Source: CAZOJJ01 sp964580105 (lineage in GTDB: Bacteria; Bacteroidota; Rhodothermia; Rhodothermales; Rubricoccaceae). Taken from it: a DNA stretch of 54,672 nt. The DNA lies in the NCBI GenBank assembly GCA_964580105.1, contig CAZOJJ010000017.1, positions 1-54,672 on the forward strand, in the 5' to 3' direction. Positions 1 to 6,109 of the stretch are shown in pieces. The notes below the pieces were generated by a model. That model saw only the letters and a list, made by a program, of their open reading frames with translations, did no database searches and was not told the origin of the DNA. The translations under genes and the position numbers were made by a program. The first letter of the stretch is position 1. Each line of letters begins with the position of its first letter.

Positions 1-29
1 CGTTCTGGCGAATACCGGTCGAGACCGCT

Positions 30-57
30 GTAGGCACACCGTGCACGGTGTCCCTAC
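30..57. repeat. 28-base near-perfect palindrome
   Basis: The left half GTAGGCACACCGTG is mirrored by the right half CACGGTGTCCCTAC with one mismatch, centred on GTGCAC. It lies downstream of serS, so it could terminate that minus-strand gene, although no T tract follows. A second palindrome with the same outer GTAGG/CCTAC ends and a CCGTGC core lies at 2037-2060. This suggests a REP-like family (inference). Confidence 0.5.
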
Positions 58-104
58 GGACGCGGGCACGGACGTTCTGCCTCTACCCCCAGAAACCCCT
101 GCCA

Positions 105-1385
105 TCAGCCGCCGATGCGGTCGAAGCGCGCGTAGGGCCGCAGCGCCTCGGGAACGACCACGCTGCCGTCGGCCTGCTGGTAGTGCTCCAGCAGCGCGGC
201 CACGATGCGGGGGAGGGCGAGGGCGCTCCCGTTGAGGGTGTGGACGAACTGCGGCTTGCCGCCGCCCTCGGGCCGGAAGCGGAGGTTCGCGCGGCGCGCC
301 TGGTACGCCTCGAAGTTGGACACCGAGGAGACCTCCAGCCAGCGCTCCTGCCCGGCGCTCCACACCTCCAGGTCGTACGTCTTGGCCTGCGTCGTCCCCA
401 TGTCGCCCGTGCAGAGGACGACGCGGCGGTAGGGGAGGCCGAGCGCCTGGATGAGGCCCTCGACGTGCTCGCGCATGGCTTCGAGGTGGTCGTAGCTGGT
501 ATCCGGGTGGACGAAGCGGACGATCTCGACCTTGTCGAACTGGTGGAGCCGGTTGAGGCCGCGCACGTCCTTGCCGTACGAGCCCGCCTCGCGGCGGAAG
601 CAGGGCGTGTAGGCGACATAGCCGACGGGGAGCCGGGCCTCGTCCAGCACCTCGTCGCGGTGGTAGTTGGTGACGGGGACTTCGGCGGTGGGGAGGAGGA
701 AGTAGCCCTCTAGCGGGACCTCGTACATCTGCCCCTCCTTGTCCGGCAGCTGCCCTGTTCCGACGCCGCTCGCTTCGTTCACCAGCAGCGGCGGCTGGAC
801 CTCGGTGTAGCCCGCCTCGGCGGCGCGGTCGAGGAAGAACTGGATGAGCGCCCGCTGGAGGCGCGCGCCGAGGCCGAGGTAGAACGGAAACCCCGCGCCC
901 GTCACCTTCGCGCCGCGCTCGAAGTCGATCAGCCCGTGCGCGTCGGCGATCTCCCAGTGGGGCCTCGCCTCGAAGTCGAACGACGGCCTTTCGCCCCACT
1001 CGAACTCGATGGCGTTGTCCTCCGCCGTGCGGCCGACGGGCACCGAGGCGTGCGGGGGGTTCGGGATGTCGAGCATCAACCGCTCGAACGCCTCCTCGTG
1101 CGCGCGGGCGGCCTCCTGCAGCTCCTTGATCTCCGTCTTGAGCTGGTTGGCCTGCTCCTGGAGCGGCGCGGCCTCGTCGCGCTTGTCCGCCTTCATGAGC
1201 GGGCCGATCTGCCGGGTCGCCTCGTTGAGCTGCTGCTGGAGCGTCTGGAGCGCCGTCAGCGCGGCGCGGCGCTCGCGGTCCACCTCCAGGACGCGGTCCA
1301 CGACCGAAACGTCGCTCGCGCCTTTGTCGCGGAGGGCCTGGCGGACGCGGTCGGGGTCGTCGCGGAGGAGCTGGGGGTCGATCAT
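105..1385 (-). CDS. serS: Seryl-tRNA synthetase
   Basis: Cytosolic class II aminoacyl-tRNA synthetase charging tRNA-Ser (and tRNA-Sec where present) with serine. The protein has 426 residues, the usual bacterial length. Residues about 30-105 form the charged helical arm that grips the tRNA. The catalytic core follows: TAEVP at about 233, motif 2 (FRREAGSYGKDVRGL) at about 263-277, and motif 3 (NGSALALPRIV) near residue 385. The start is the ATG giving MIDPQLLRDD, the normal SerRS N-terminus; the frame stays open upstream but that part has no SerRS similarity. It is divergent from the lipoprotein at 1584. Confidence 0.97.
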   Translation of the reverse strand: MIDPQLLRDDPDRVRQALRDKGASDVSVVDRVLEVDRERRAALTALQTLQQQLNEATRQIGPLMKADKRDEAAPLQEQANQLKTEIKELQEAARAHEEAFERLMLDIPNPPHASVPVGRTAEDNAIEFEWGERPSFDFEARPHWEIADAHGLIDFERGAKVTGAGFPFYLGLGARLQRALIQFFLDRAAEAGYTEVQPPLLVNEASGVGTGQLPDKEGQMYEVPLEGYFLLPTAEVPVTNYHRDEVLDEARLPVGYVAYTPCFRREAGSYGKDVRGLNRLHQFDKVEIVRFVHPDTSYDHLEAMREHVEGLIQALGLPYRRVVLCTGDMGTTQAKTYDLEVWSAGQERWLEVSSVSNFEAYQARRANLRFRPEGGGKPQFVHTLNGSALALPRIVAALLEHYQQADGSVVVPEALRPYARFDRIGG

Positions 1386-1470
1386 GGAGGTGTGGGGGAG
1401 AGGACGCCCGAAAGAAATCGCGGACGGCGCAGGCAGCGGGTGAAGATGCGGCGATTCCGCGAAACGGTCG

Positions 1471-1478
1471 TACGTTTC
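1471..1478 (+). promoter_or_regulatory. Candidate -7 promoter element (TACGTTTC)
   Basis: Matches the Bacteroidota -7 pattern TAnnTTTG except for the last base. It lies 106 bases upstream of the lipoprotein start at 1584, in the divergent spacer with serS. No TTG is seen at the usual -33 distance. Inference only. Confidence 0.3.
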
Positions 1479-1583
1479 CCTCGGAGGAGCCCCGCCGTTC
1501 CCGCACCCCCTCCGGGTCAGGAGGAGGCCGGGGAGTGCTCCGGCCCTCCAAAGACGCCCCCACCTCTCTCTTCTGCCCCTCTC

Positions 1584-2012
1584 ATGCGCCTCGCTCTCAT
1601 CGCCCTCGTCCTGTTCGTCGCTGCGTGCGGGACGACCGACCTTCCGCCCAATCGACTCTCCGGCACGTCCTGGCAACTCGTCGCCCTCGTCGAGCACGGC
1701 GACAGCCTCACGACCGTGCCGCCCGACAAGCTCGCGTTCCAGACGGACTCCGGCGTCCGCCTCCAGTCGTGCAACAACTGCGTCGGCCTCTACGCCTTCG
1801 ACGATGACGGGCTCACGATGGAGCGCCTCGCCTGCACGCGCCGCGCCTGCCCGGCGGATCGCCTCGAACTGGCGCGCTACCTCGACGGCCGCAACGACTA
1901 CGGCTTCGTGGGCGGCCTCCTGATGGTGGGCGTGGACGACGACATCAACGGCATCGACGCGCGGCTCTACTTCCGCCGCTATACGCCCGCCGACACGACC
2001 GAGGGACTCTGA
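1584..2012 (+). CDS. META-domain-like lipoprotein
   Basis: A 142-residue predicted lipoprotein: a short hydrophobic signal ends at the lipobox VAAC with Cys15. The mature part carries the layout of the META/HslJ family: SGTSWQLVAL near the start, then two CN-type cysteines in SCNNCVGLY, then LACTRRACPADR. The family is linked to heat-inducible or stress-related envelope proteins (HslJ), but the biochemical role is unknown. The start is the ATG directly before the signal peptide; the longer open frame upstream overlaps serS on the other strand and is not coding. It is convergent with the reductase at 2154-3077. Family assignment is moderately sure. Confidence 0.75.
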   Translation: MRLALIALVLFVAACGTTDLPPNRLSGTSWQLVALVEHGDSLTTVPPDKLAFQTDSGVRLQSCNNCVGLYAFDDDGLTMERLACTRRACPADRLELARYLDGRNDYGFVGGLLMVGVDDDINGIDARLYFRRYTPADTTEGL

Positions 2013-2036
2013 CCACGCGGCACGGCCGGCATCGCG

Positions 2037-2060
2037 GTAGGGGGGGCCGTGCGCCCCTAC
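2037..2060. repeat. 24-base imperfect palindrome (REP-like)
   Basis: GTAGGGGGG and CGCCCCTAC flank a CCGTG core, between two convergent genes. An overlapping pair, GCACGGCC at about 2020 and GGCCGTGC at 2045-2052, gives an alternative hairpin. It may act as a bidirectional terminator. It shares its ends and core with the palindrome at 30-57. Confidence 0.45.
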
Positions 2061-2153
2061 GCCACGGTGGGTTGCATAGGGCCCGATCACCGACCCGACG
2101 CACCCCGGCTCGGGAGAGCCCGGGGAGGGACGGGAGCGCGTTTCCTGCGCCGG

Positions 2154-3077
2154 CTACGCCGTGACGGGCAGGCCGAGGTGGTCCGCGAGGCGAGCGAGGG
2201 CGGTGTCGAGCGGGCGGGGGCGGTAGCCCAGCTCACTCTCGGCGCGGAGGATGAGCAGGCCGCCGTCGAGCGGGCGCGGGGCGTTCGGGTGGAGCGCCGC
2301 CGTCGTCGTGGGCTCGATGCGCGCGGGGTCGAATCCGAAGGCCACGGCCATGCGGCGGGCGAAGTCGAAGACCGAGAGCCGCTCTCGTCCGGCGAGGTGG
2401 TAGACGCCGTCCTTCTCGAATCGGATCAGGCGCATGAGGCCGTCGGCGAGGTCGGGCGCGTAGGTGGGCGTGCGGATCTGGTCCGTGGCCGCCTGGAAGG
2501 AGCGCCCGGCGGTGAGCTCGCGGGCGAGGAGCGTGGCGAGGTTGAGCCGCTTGAGGCGCTCACCCGCGCCGAACACGAGCGAGGTCCGCGCGATGGACCA
2601 GCGGCGGAGGCCCGACGTGCGGATGGCGTTCTCGGCGGCCAGCTTGGTGCGGCCGTAGCCGTTGACGGGCGCGGGGTGGTCGTCCTCGGCGTAAGGGCCG
2701 TCGGTGCCGTCGAAGAGGAAGTCGGTCGAGAGAAAGACGAGGCGGGCGCCGTGGCGCTTGCAGGCGCGGGCGAGCGTCTCGGTGGCCTTGACGTTGACGG
2801 CCCACGCGGCCTCCTTCTCGGCCTCGCACGCCTCCACCTTGCTCACCGCCGCGCAGTGGACGACGGCGCTGGGCGCGAAGTCCACGCACAACCGCTCGAC
2901 GGCCCCCGCCTCGGTCACGTCGAGGGGGACGTAGCCGCCGGAGGCGGAGGCGTGCCGCCGCGCGTCGTCCAGCCCCGTCGCCAGCACGTCGGCCTCGCGC
3001 CAGTCCGCCAGGCGGCGGACCAGGGCCTGGCCGACGAGGCCGTCGGCGCCGGTGACGAGGACGCGGGGGTAGAACAC
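2154..3077 (-). CDS. RmlD-like NAD(P)-dependent sugar reductase
   Basis: A short-chain dehydrogenase/reductase of the RmlD (dTDP-4-dehydrorhamnose reductase) type, 307 residues. The N-terminal Rossmann motif is GADGLVG (residues 10-16). STDFLFDG (117-124) carries the active-site Ser/Thr region, and YGRTK (141-145) is the catalytic Tyr-x-x-x-Lys. The segment TYAPDLADGLMRLI is typical of the RmlD substrate domain. The family makes dTDP-rhamnose for surface polysaccharides, but members also act on other nucleotide sugars or as MAT2B-like proteins. No rml partner genes are adjacent, so the exact substrate is open. It reads toward the convergent lipoprotein at 1584-2012. Confidence 0.8.
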   Translation of the reverse strand: MFYPRVLVTGADGLVGQALVRRLADWREADVLATGLDDARRHASASGGYVPLDVTEAGAVERLCVDFAPSAVVHCAAVSKVEACEAEKEAAWAVNVKATETLARACKRHGARLVFLSTDFLFDGTDGPYAEDDHPAPVNGYGRTKLAAENAIRTSGLRRWSIARTSLVFGAGERLKRLNLATLLARELTAGRSFQAATDQIRTPTYAPDLADGLMRLIRFEKDGVYHLAGRERLSVFDFARRMAVAFGFDPARIEPTTTAALHPNAPRPLDGGLLILRAESELGYRPRPLDTALARLADHLGLPVTA

Positions 3078-3094
3078 GGGGTCGGGTGCGTAGG

Positions 3095-3155
3095 GCGTAT
3101 TGCGTAATGGCGTATTGCGTAATGGCGCCGATGCCGCTCCTCTTACGCAATACGC
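3095..3155. repeat. Heptamer-phased repeat with inverted arm
   Basis: A 15-base unit (GCGTATTGCGTAATG) occurs twice in tandem at 3095-3124. The unit itself consists of two heptamers, GCGTATT and GCGTAAT, plus one base. The reverse complement of its first 13 bases lies at 3143-3155, so a hairpin with alternative pairing partners is possible. It sits between the reductase start (3077) and the end of the B12 protein gene (3178), both on the minus strand. It is more AT-rich than its surroundings. Confidence 0.7.
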
Positions 3156-3177
3156 AGCACGTACTACGGGATGGGGC

Positions 3178-3588
3178 TCAGGCCGCGTGCTTTGCGGCGA
3201 CGGCCTCCCGAAGATAGGCGACGATTTCCTCGAGCGACGTTCCGGGCGTGAAGACGCGGTGCACGTGCCCGGCGTCGAGGAGGGCGCGGGCGTCGTCCTC
3301 CGGGATCGTGCCGCCGCCGAGGAGCAGCACGTCGGTGAGGCCCTCCTCGTCGAGCAGGCGCCGGAGCTTCGGGAAGGCCGTCATGTGCGCGCCGGAGAGG
3401 ATCGAGACGCCGACGACGTCCACGTCCTCCTGCAGCGCCGCCTGGACGACCACCTCGGGCGTCTTCCGCAGGCCGGTGTAGATCACCTCCATCCCGGCGT
3501 CGCGCAGCGCGGCGGCCACGACCTTGGCCCCACGGTCGTGCCCATCGAGGCCGACTTTGGCGATGAGAACGCGGATGGGGCGGGGCAT
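3178..3588 (-). CDS. Stand-alone cobalamin-binding domain of methylmalonyl-CoA mutase type
   Basis: A 136-residue protein that is only the C-terminal B12-binding domain of the mutase family. The signature DGHDRG (residues 15-20) contains His17, the lower axial cobalt ligand; SILSGAH and LLLGGGTIP are the other family motifs. Such small subunits pair with a separately encoded catalytic subunit to isomerise acyl-CoAs (methylmalonyl- or related). No large subunit or MeaB chaperone gene is nearby, so the partner must be elsewhere. The start is the ATG before PRPIRVLIAKVG, the normal beginning of the domain. A candidate -7 element lies at 3613-3620. Confidence 0.88.
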   Translation of the reverse strand: MPRPIRVLIAKVGLDGHDRGAKVVAAALRDAGMEVIYTGLRKTPEVVVQAALQEDVDVVGVSILSGAHMTAFPKLRRLLDEEGLTDVLLLGGGTIPEDDARALLDAGHVHRVFTPGTSLEEIVAYLREAVAAKHAA

Positions 3589-3612
3589 GAGGGATGGTTC
3601 GGCGTGCCGGGT

Positions 3613-3620
3613 ACAAGGTA
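3613..3620 (-). promoter_or_regulatory. Candidate -7 promoter element (TACCTTGT)
   Basis: TAnnTTG-type element on the minus strand, 25 bases upstream of the B12-domain start codon. It sits in a small inverted context (GTACAAGGTAC). No clear -33 TTG is seen. Confidence 0.35.
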
Positions 3621-3665
3621 CGGGCGGATGCCCCCGAGGTGGACGCTGCACGTCGGCCGGCGCCG

Positions 3666-4091
3666 CTACGGATAGAACCGCAGGCCGAGGGCGGCGCCGA
3701 GGTCGAAGTCGGTCTCCTCGGTCAGCTGGAGGCGCGGCGTCATCTGGCCGAAGATCTCGATGGGGCCGGTGTAGTAGTTGATGCCGAGGTTGAGCGAGAG
3801 GCCGAAGACGGCGTCGCGGCCTTCGCGGGCGCCGACGAACACGCCGGGGCCGTAGAAGTAGCCGACGGGGCTGGCCACGAACCGGCGCTCGGCGAAGAGC
3901 ACGTGGCCCTGCACGAAGAGGTAGTCGTCGAAGTCCCACTCGGCGGCGAGGTCGATGGCCGAGCGGCCGGTGCCGAACTTCATCGTCAGGCCGGTCGGCT
4001 CGCCGATCTGGCCGCCGATGCCGAAGCCGCCCTGGGCGAAGGCAGGGGCCGCGAAGAGGAACGAGAGGAGGAGCAGGAGGGACGTGCGCAT
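3666..4091 (-). CDS. Small predicted outer-membrane beta-barrel protein
   Basis: A 141-residue secreted protein. Residues 1-19 are a clean signal peptide ending AFA-Q. The rest is rich in alternating hydrophobic/aromatic strands (AIDLAAEWDFDDYLFVQGHV, GLSLNLGINYYTG) and ends in an aromatic strand (LGAALGLRFYP), as expected for a small outer-membrane barrel of the kind found in Bacteroidota. No enzyme motif is visible. It lies between the B12 protein and the thioesterase on the same strand, 27 bases downstream of the latter. The specific function is unknown. Confidence 0.75.
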   Translation of the reverse strand: MRTSLLLLLSFLFAAPAFAQGGFGIGGQIGEPTGLTMKFGTGRSAIDLAAEWDFDDYLFVQGHVLFAERRFVASPVGYFYGPGVFVGAREGRDAVFGLSLNLGINYYTGPIEIFGQMTPRLQLTEETDFDLGAALGLRFYP

Positions 4092-4118
4092 GGGGAGAGG
4101 AGTCGTGGTGGGAAGCGG

Positions 4119-4649
4119 TCATGCCCCGCCCGGCACGGCCGCCTCGAGGTGTTCGCGGAGGCGGTCGGCCTCGCTCAGCTTCATCCGTCCGGCCAGGATC
4201 AGGCGAAGCTCGCGGCGGCGCGCGGCCCCCTCATACCGCTCACGCTCCTCGTCCGTTTCCGGCGCCAGCGGCGGGACGGGGATGGGCCGCCCGTTCTGGT
4301 CCACGGCCACGAACGTGTAGTAGGCCCGGTTGCACTTGCGGCGCTCGCCCGAGGTGGTGTCCTCGGCCCAGACGTTGACCTCGGTCTCCATCGAGGTCGT
4401 GAACGCGCGGTTGACGACGGCCTCCAGGACGACGACCTCGCCGAGGCGGATGGCCGCCTGGAAGTCCACGCTGTCCACGCTGGCCGTGACGCAGATGCGG
4501 TTGGAGTGCCGCATGGCCGCGATGGCGGCGCAGATGTCCATCAGGTGGAGGAGCCGCCCGCCCATGAGGTTGCCGAGCGTGTTGGTGTCGTTGGGCAACA
4601 CCAGCTCGTTCATGCGGCAGCGGGAGACGGAGGGGGACTTCGGGCTCAC
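4119..4649 (-). CDS. Acyl-CoA thioesterase (hot-dog fold, YciA/ACOT type)
   Basis: Hydrolyses acyl-CoA thioesters in the cytosol. The hot-dog signature is clear: NELVLPNDTNTLGNLMGGRLLHLMD carries the catalytic Asp/Asn region, followed by ASVDSVDF and VVVLEAVV. I chose the GTG start at 4649 (176 residues) because family members carry an SRxxM stretch just before ELVLPNDTN, and here SVSRCR precedes it in frame. The alternative ATG at 4613 would give 164 residues and remove that stretch. A candidate -7 element (TACCTTCG) at 4683-4690 fits either start. The C-terminal LSEADRLREHL is a helical tail. Confidence 0.85.
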   Translation of the reverse strand: MSPKSPSVSRCRMNELVLPNDTNTLGNLMGGRLLHLMDICAAIAAMRHSNRICVTASVDSVDFQAAIRLGEVVVLEAVVNRAFTTSMETEVNVWAEDTTSGERRKCNRAYYTFVAVDQNGRPIPVPPLAPETDEERERYEGAARRRELRLILAGRMKLSEADRLREHLEAAVPGGA

Positions 4650-4682
4650 TGCGTTCGCCTCGGGAAGGAGAAGGGGGACGTG

Positions 4683-4690
4683 CGAAGGTA
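4683..4690 (-). promoter_or_regulatory. Candidate -7 promoter element (TACCTTCG)
   Basis: TAnnTT element on the minus strand, 34 bases upstream of the GTG start chosen for the thioesterase. No -33 TTG is evident. Confidence 0.35.
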
Positions 4691-4739
4691 GAAAGCGAAA
4701 CCGAGACGGACGACCTCCGGCGCCGACCTCACGCGTTCT

Positions 4740-4781
4740 CACTTCGAACTTCGCACTTCGCACTTCGCACTTCGAACTTCG
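4740..4781. repeat. Heptanucleotide tandem array (ACTTCG core, six units)
   Basis: Six consecutive 7-base units, each CACTTCG or AACTTCG. The array begins two bases past the stop codon (4784-4786) of the minus-strand gene at 4784-6031, so it forms part of its 3' spacer before the thioesterase gene. Similar heptamer phasing is seen in several other spacers of this window. Confidence 0.85.
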
Positions 4782-4783
4782 CC

Positions 4784-6031
4784 TCACGTCTTCTGCGGCT
4801 GCTTCCGCGCGGCGGGGAAGAGCACGTTGTTGAGGATGAGCCGGTACCCCGCCGAGTGCTTGTGCAGCGAGAGGTCCGTCGGCGGGTCGCCCACGAAGTG
4901 CTGGTAGTCCTCCGGGTCGTGCCCGGCGTAGAAGGCGAAGAAGCCCTGCCCGAGCGGACCATAGAGGTAGCGCACGGCATTCCGTCCCGGCGCCTCGGCC
5001 ATCACCACGACCGACGGCTTGATGAGGTCCTTGTTGAACGAGGTCGTCTGCCCCATGAACCCCGGTACGCTGGCGACGTGGTTCTGCGTGAGCATGGCCG
5101 GTACGGGGTCCCACTTCGCGGAGAACTCGAAGAGGGTGAAGTAGTCCGTGAGCGGGTTGCGGAATTCCCCCGGCGGCGTCACGTCGATGTCGGAGTGCTC
5201 GTACTCCATCGCGTTGAACGAGGGCGTGAAGTTCTCGAAGGCGAGCGTCTGCGAGAAGTCGAGCCGCTCCAGCGCGTCCGGCGCGACGCCGTCGCCGTCG
5301 AACTCGGGCGGGACGATGTCCGTGGCGTGGGCGGCGAGGGCGATGTCGAACGTGTCGGTGCCCGAGCACATCGCGAAGAGGAAGCCGCCGCCGAGGACGT
5401 AGTCGCGGAGGGTCTGGGCGACGGCGAGCTTGGCTTCGCGGACCGTGCGGAAGCCGCGCGCGCGGGCCTCGGCCTCGGCCTCGCGCTGCTGCTGCTGGTA
5501 CCACGCCTGGTTGCGGTACGACCCGTAGAACTTGCCGTACTGCCCGGTGAAGTCCTCGTGGTGGAGGTGGACCCAGTCGAACTCCACGAGGCGTCCGTCG
5601 AGCACGTCGCCGTCGTAGATCTGCTCGTAGGGGACCTCGGCGTAGGTGAGCGCGAGGAGGACGGCGTCGTCCCACGGCAGCGTCTGCGCCGGCGCGTAGA
5701 CGGCGATCTTCGGCGTCTTCTCCAGGCGCACGGCGGCCATGTTGACGGCGGGGCTCTCGACCTCGGCGAGGATGGGGCCGCCGCTGACGGACTCGTAGCG
5801 GACGCCGCGCACGCGGAGCTCGGCCGCGAGGCCGTCGTCGTCGGGAGCGAGGAAGGAGCCGCCCCGGTAGTTGAGCAGCCAGTCCATCGAGATCCCTTGC
5901 TCCAGCGCCCAGTAGACGGCGCCGTAGGCCTTGAGGTGGTCGGACTGCGCCTCGTCCATGGGGATGAGGAGGTCCTGGGCGCCCGCGCGGAGCGGCGCCA
6001 GCAGGGCGAGGAAGAGGAGAAAGCGTCGCAT
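4784..6031 (-). CDS. Conserved secreted Bacteroidota protein (often labelled asparagine synthetase B)
   Basis: A 415-residue protein with a signal peptide (residues about 1-18, cut after AGA). It belongs to a family widespread in Bacteroidota, recognisable from LLIPMDEAQ, HLKAYGAVYWALE, WLLNYRGGSF, DWVHLHHEDFTGQYGKFYG and FAMCSGTDTFDIALA. Databases often label it asparagine synthetase B, but no N-terminal Cys amidotransferase or ATP-pyrophosphatase motif is visible, and the protein is exported. Function is unknown; the HLHHEDFTG and CSGTDTFD motifs look like possible active-site or ligand sites (inference). I chose the ATG at 6031; a TTG two codons upstream is less likely. The secreted TPR protein lies immediately upstream, probably in the same operon. 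Confidence 0.8.
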   Translation of the reverse strand: MRRFLLFLALLAPLRAGAQDLLIPMDEAQSDHLKAYGAVYWALEQGISMDWLLNYRGGSFLAPDDDGLAAELRVRGVRYESVSGGPILAEVESPAVNMAAVRLEKTPKIAVYAPAQTLPWDDAVLLALTYAEVPYEQIYDGDVLDGRLVEFDWVHLHHEDFTGQYGKFYGSYRNQAWYQQQQREAEAEARARGFRTVREAKLAVAQTLRDYVLGGGFLFAMCSGTDTFDIALAAHATDIVPPEFDGDGVAPDALERLDFSQTLAFENFTPSFNAMEYEHSDIDVTPPGEFRNPLTDYFTLFEFSAKWDPVPAMLTQNHVASVPGFMGQTTSFNKDLIKPSVVVMAEAPGRNAVRYLYGPLGQGFFAFYAGHDPEDYQHFVGDPPTDLSLHKHSAGYRLILNNVLFPAARKQPQKT

Positions 6032-6049
6032 GGGCAAGGAGGGAAGGAA

Positions 6050-6101
6050 GAGAGGAGGGAAGGAGGGGAGCTGCTTGCTCCCTTCATGCTTTCCTCCTCT
6101 C
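6050..6101 (-). other. Long imperfect purine/pyrimidine hairpin in operon spacer
   Basis: On the plus strand a purine-rich run (GAGAGGAGGGAAGG...) at about 6050-6071 is mirrored by a pyrimidine-rich run at 6077-6101, with a five-base loop. It fills the 78-base spacer between the TPR gene stop and the next start. It could attenuate transcription or stabilise the upstream message. There is no T run directly after the stem. Confidence 0.5.
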
Positions 6102-6109
6102 CTCGGCGC

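Noticed and set aside
4784..6031. True asparagine synthetase B
   Set aside because: There is no N-terminal catalytic Cys, no glutaminase domain and no PP-loop; the protein is exported.
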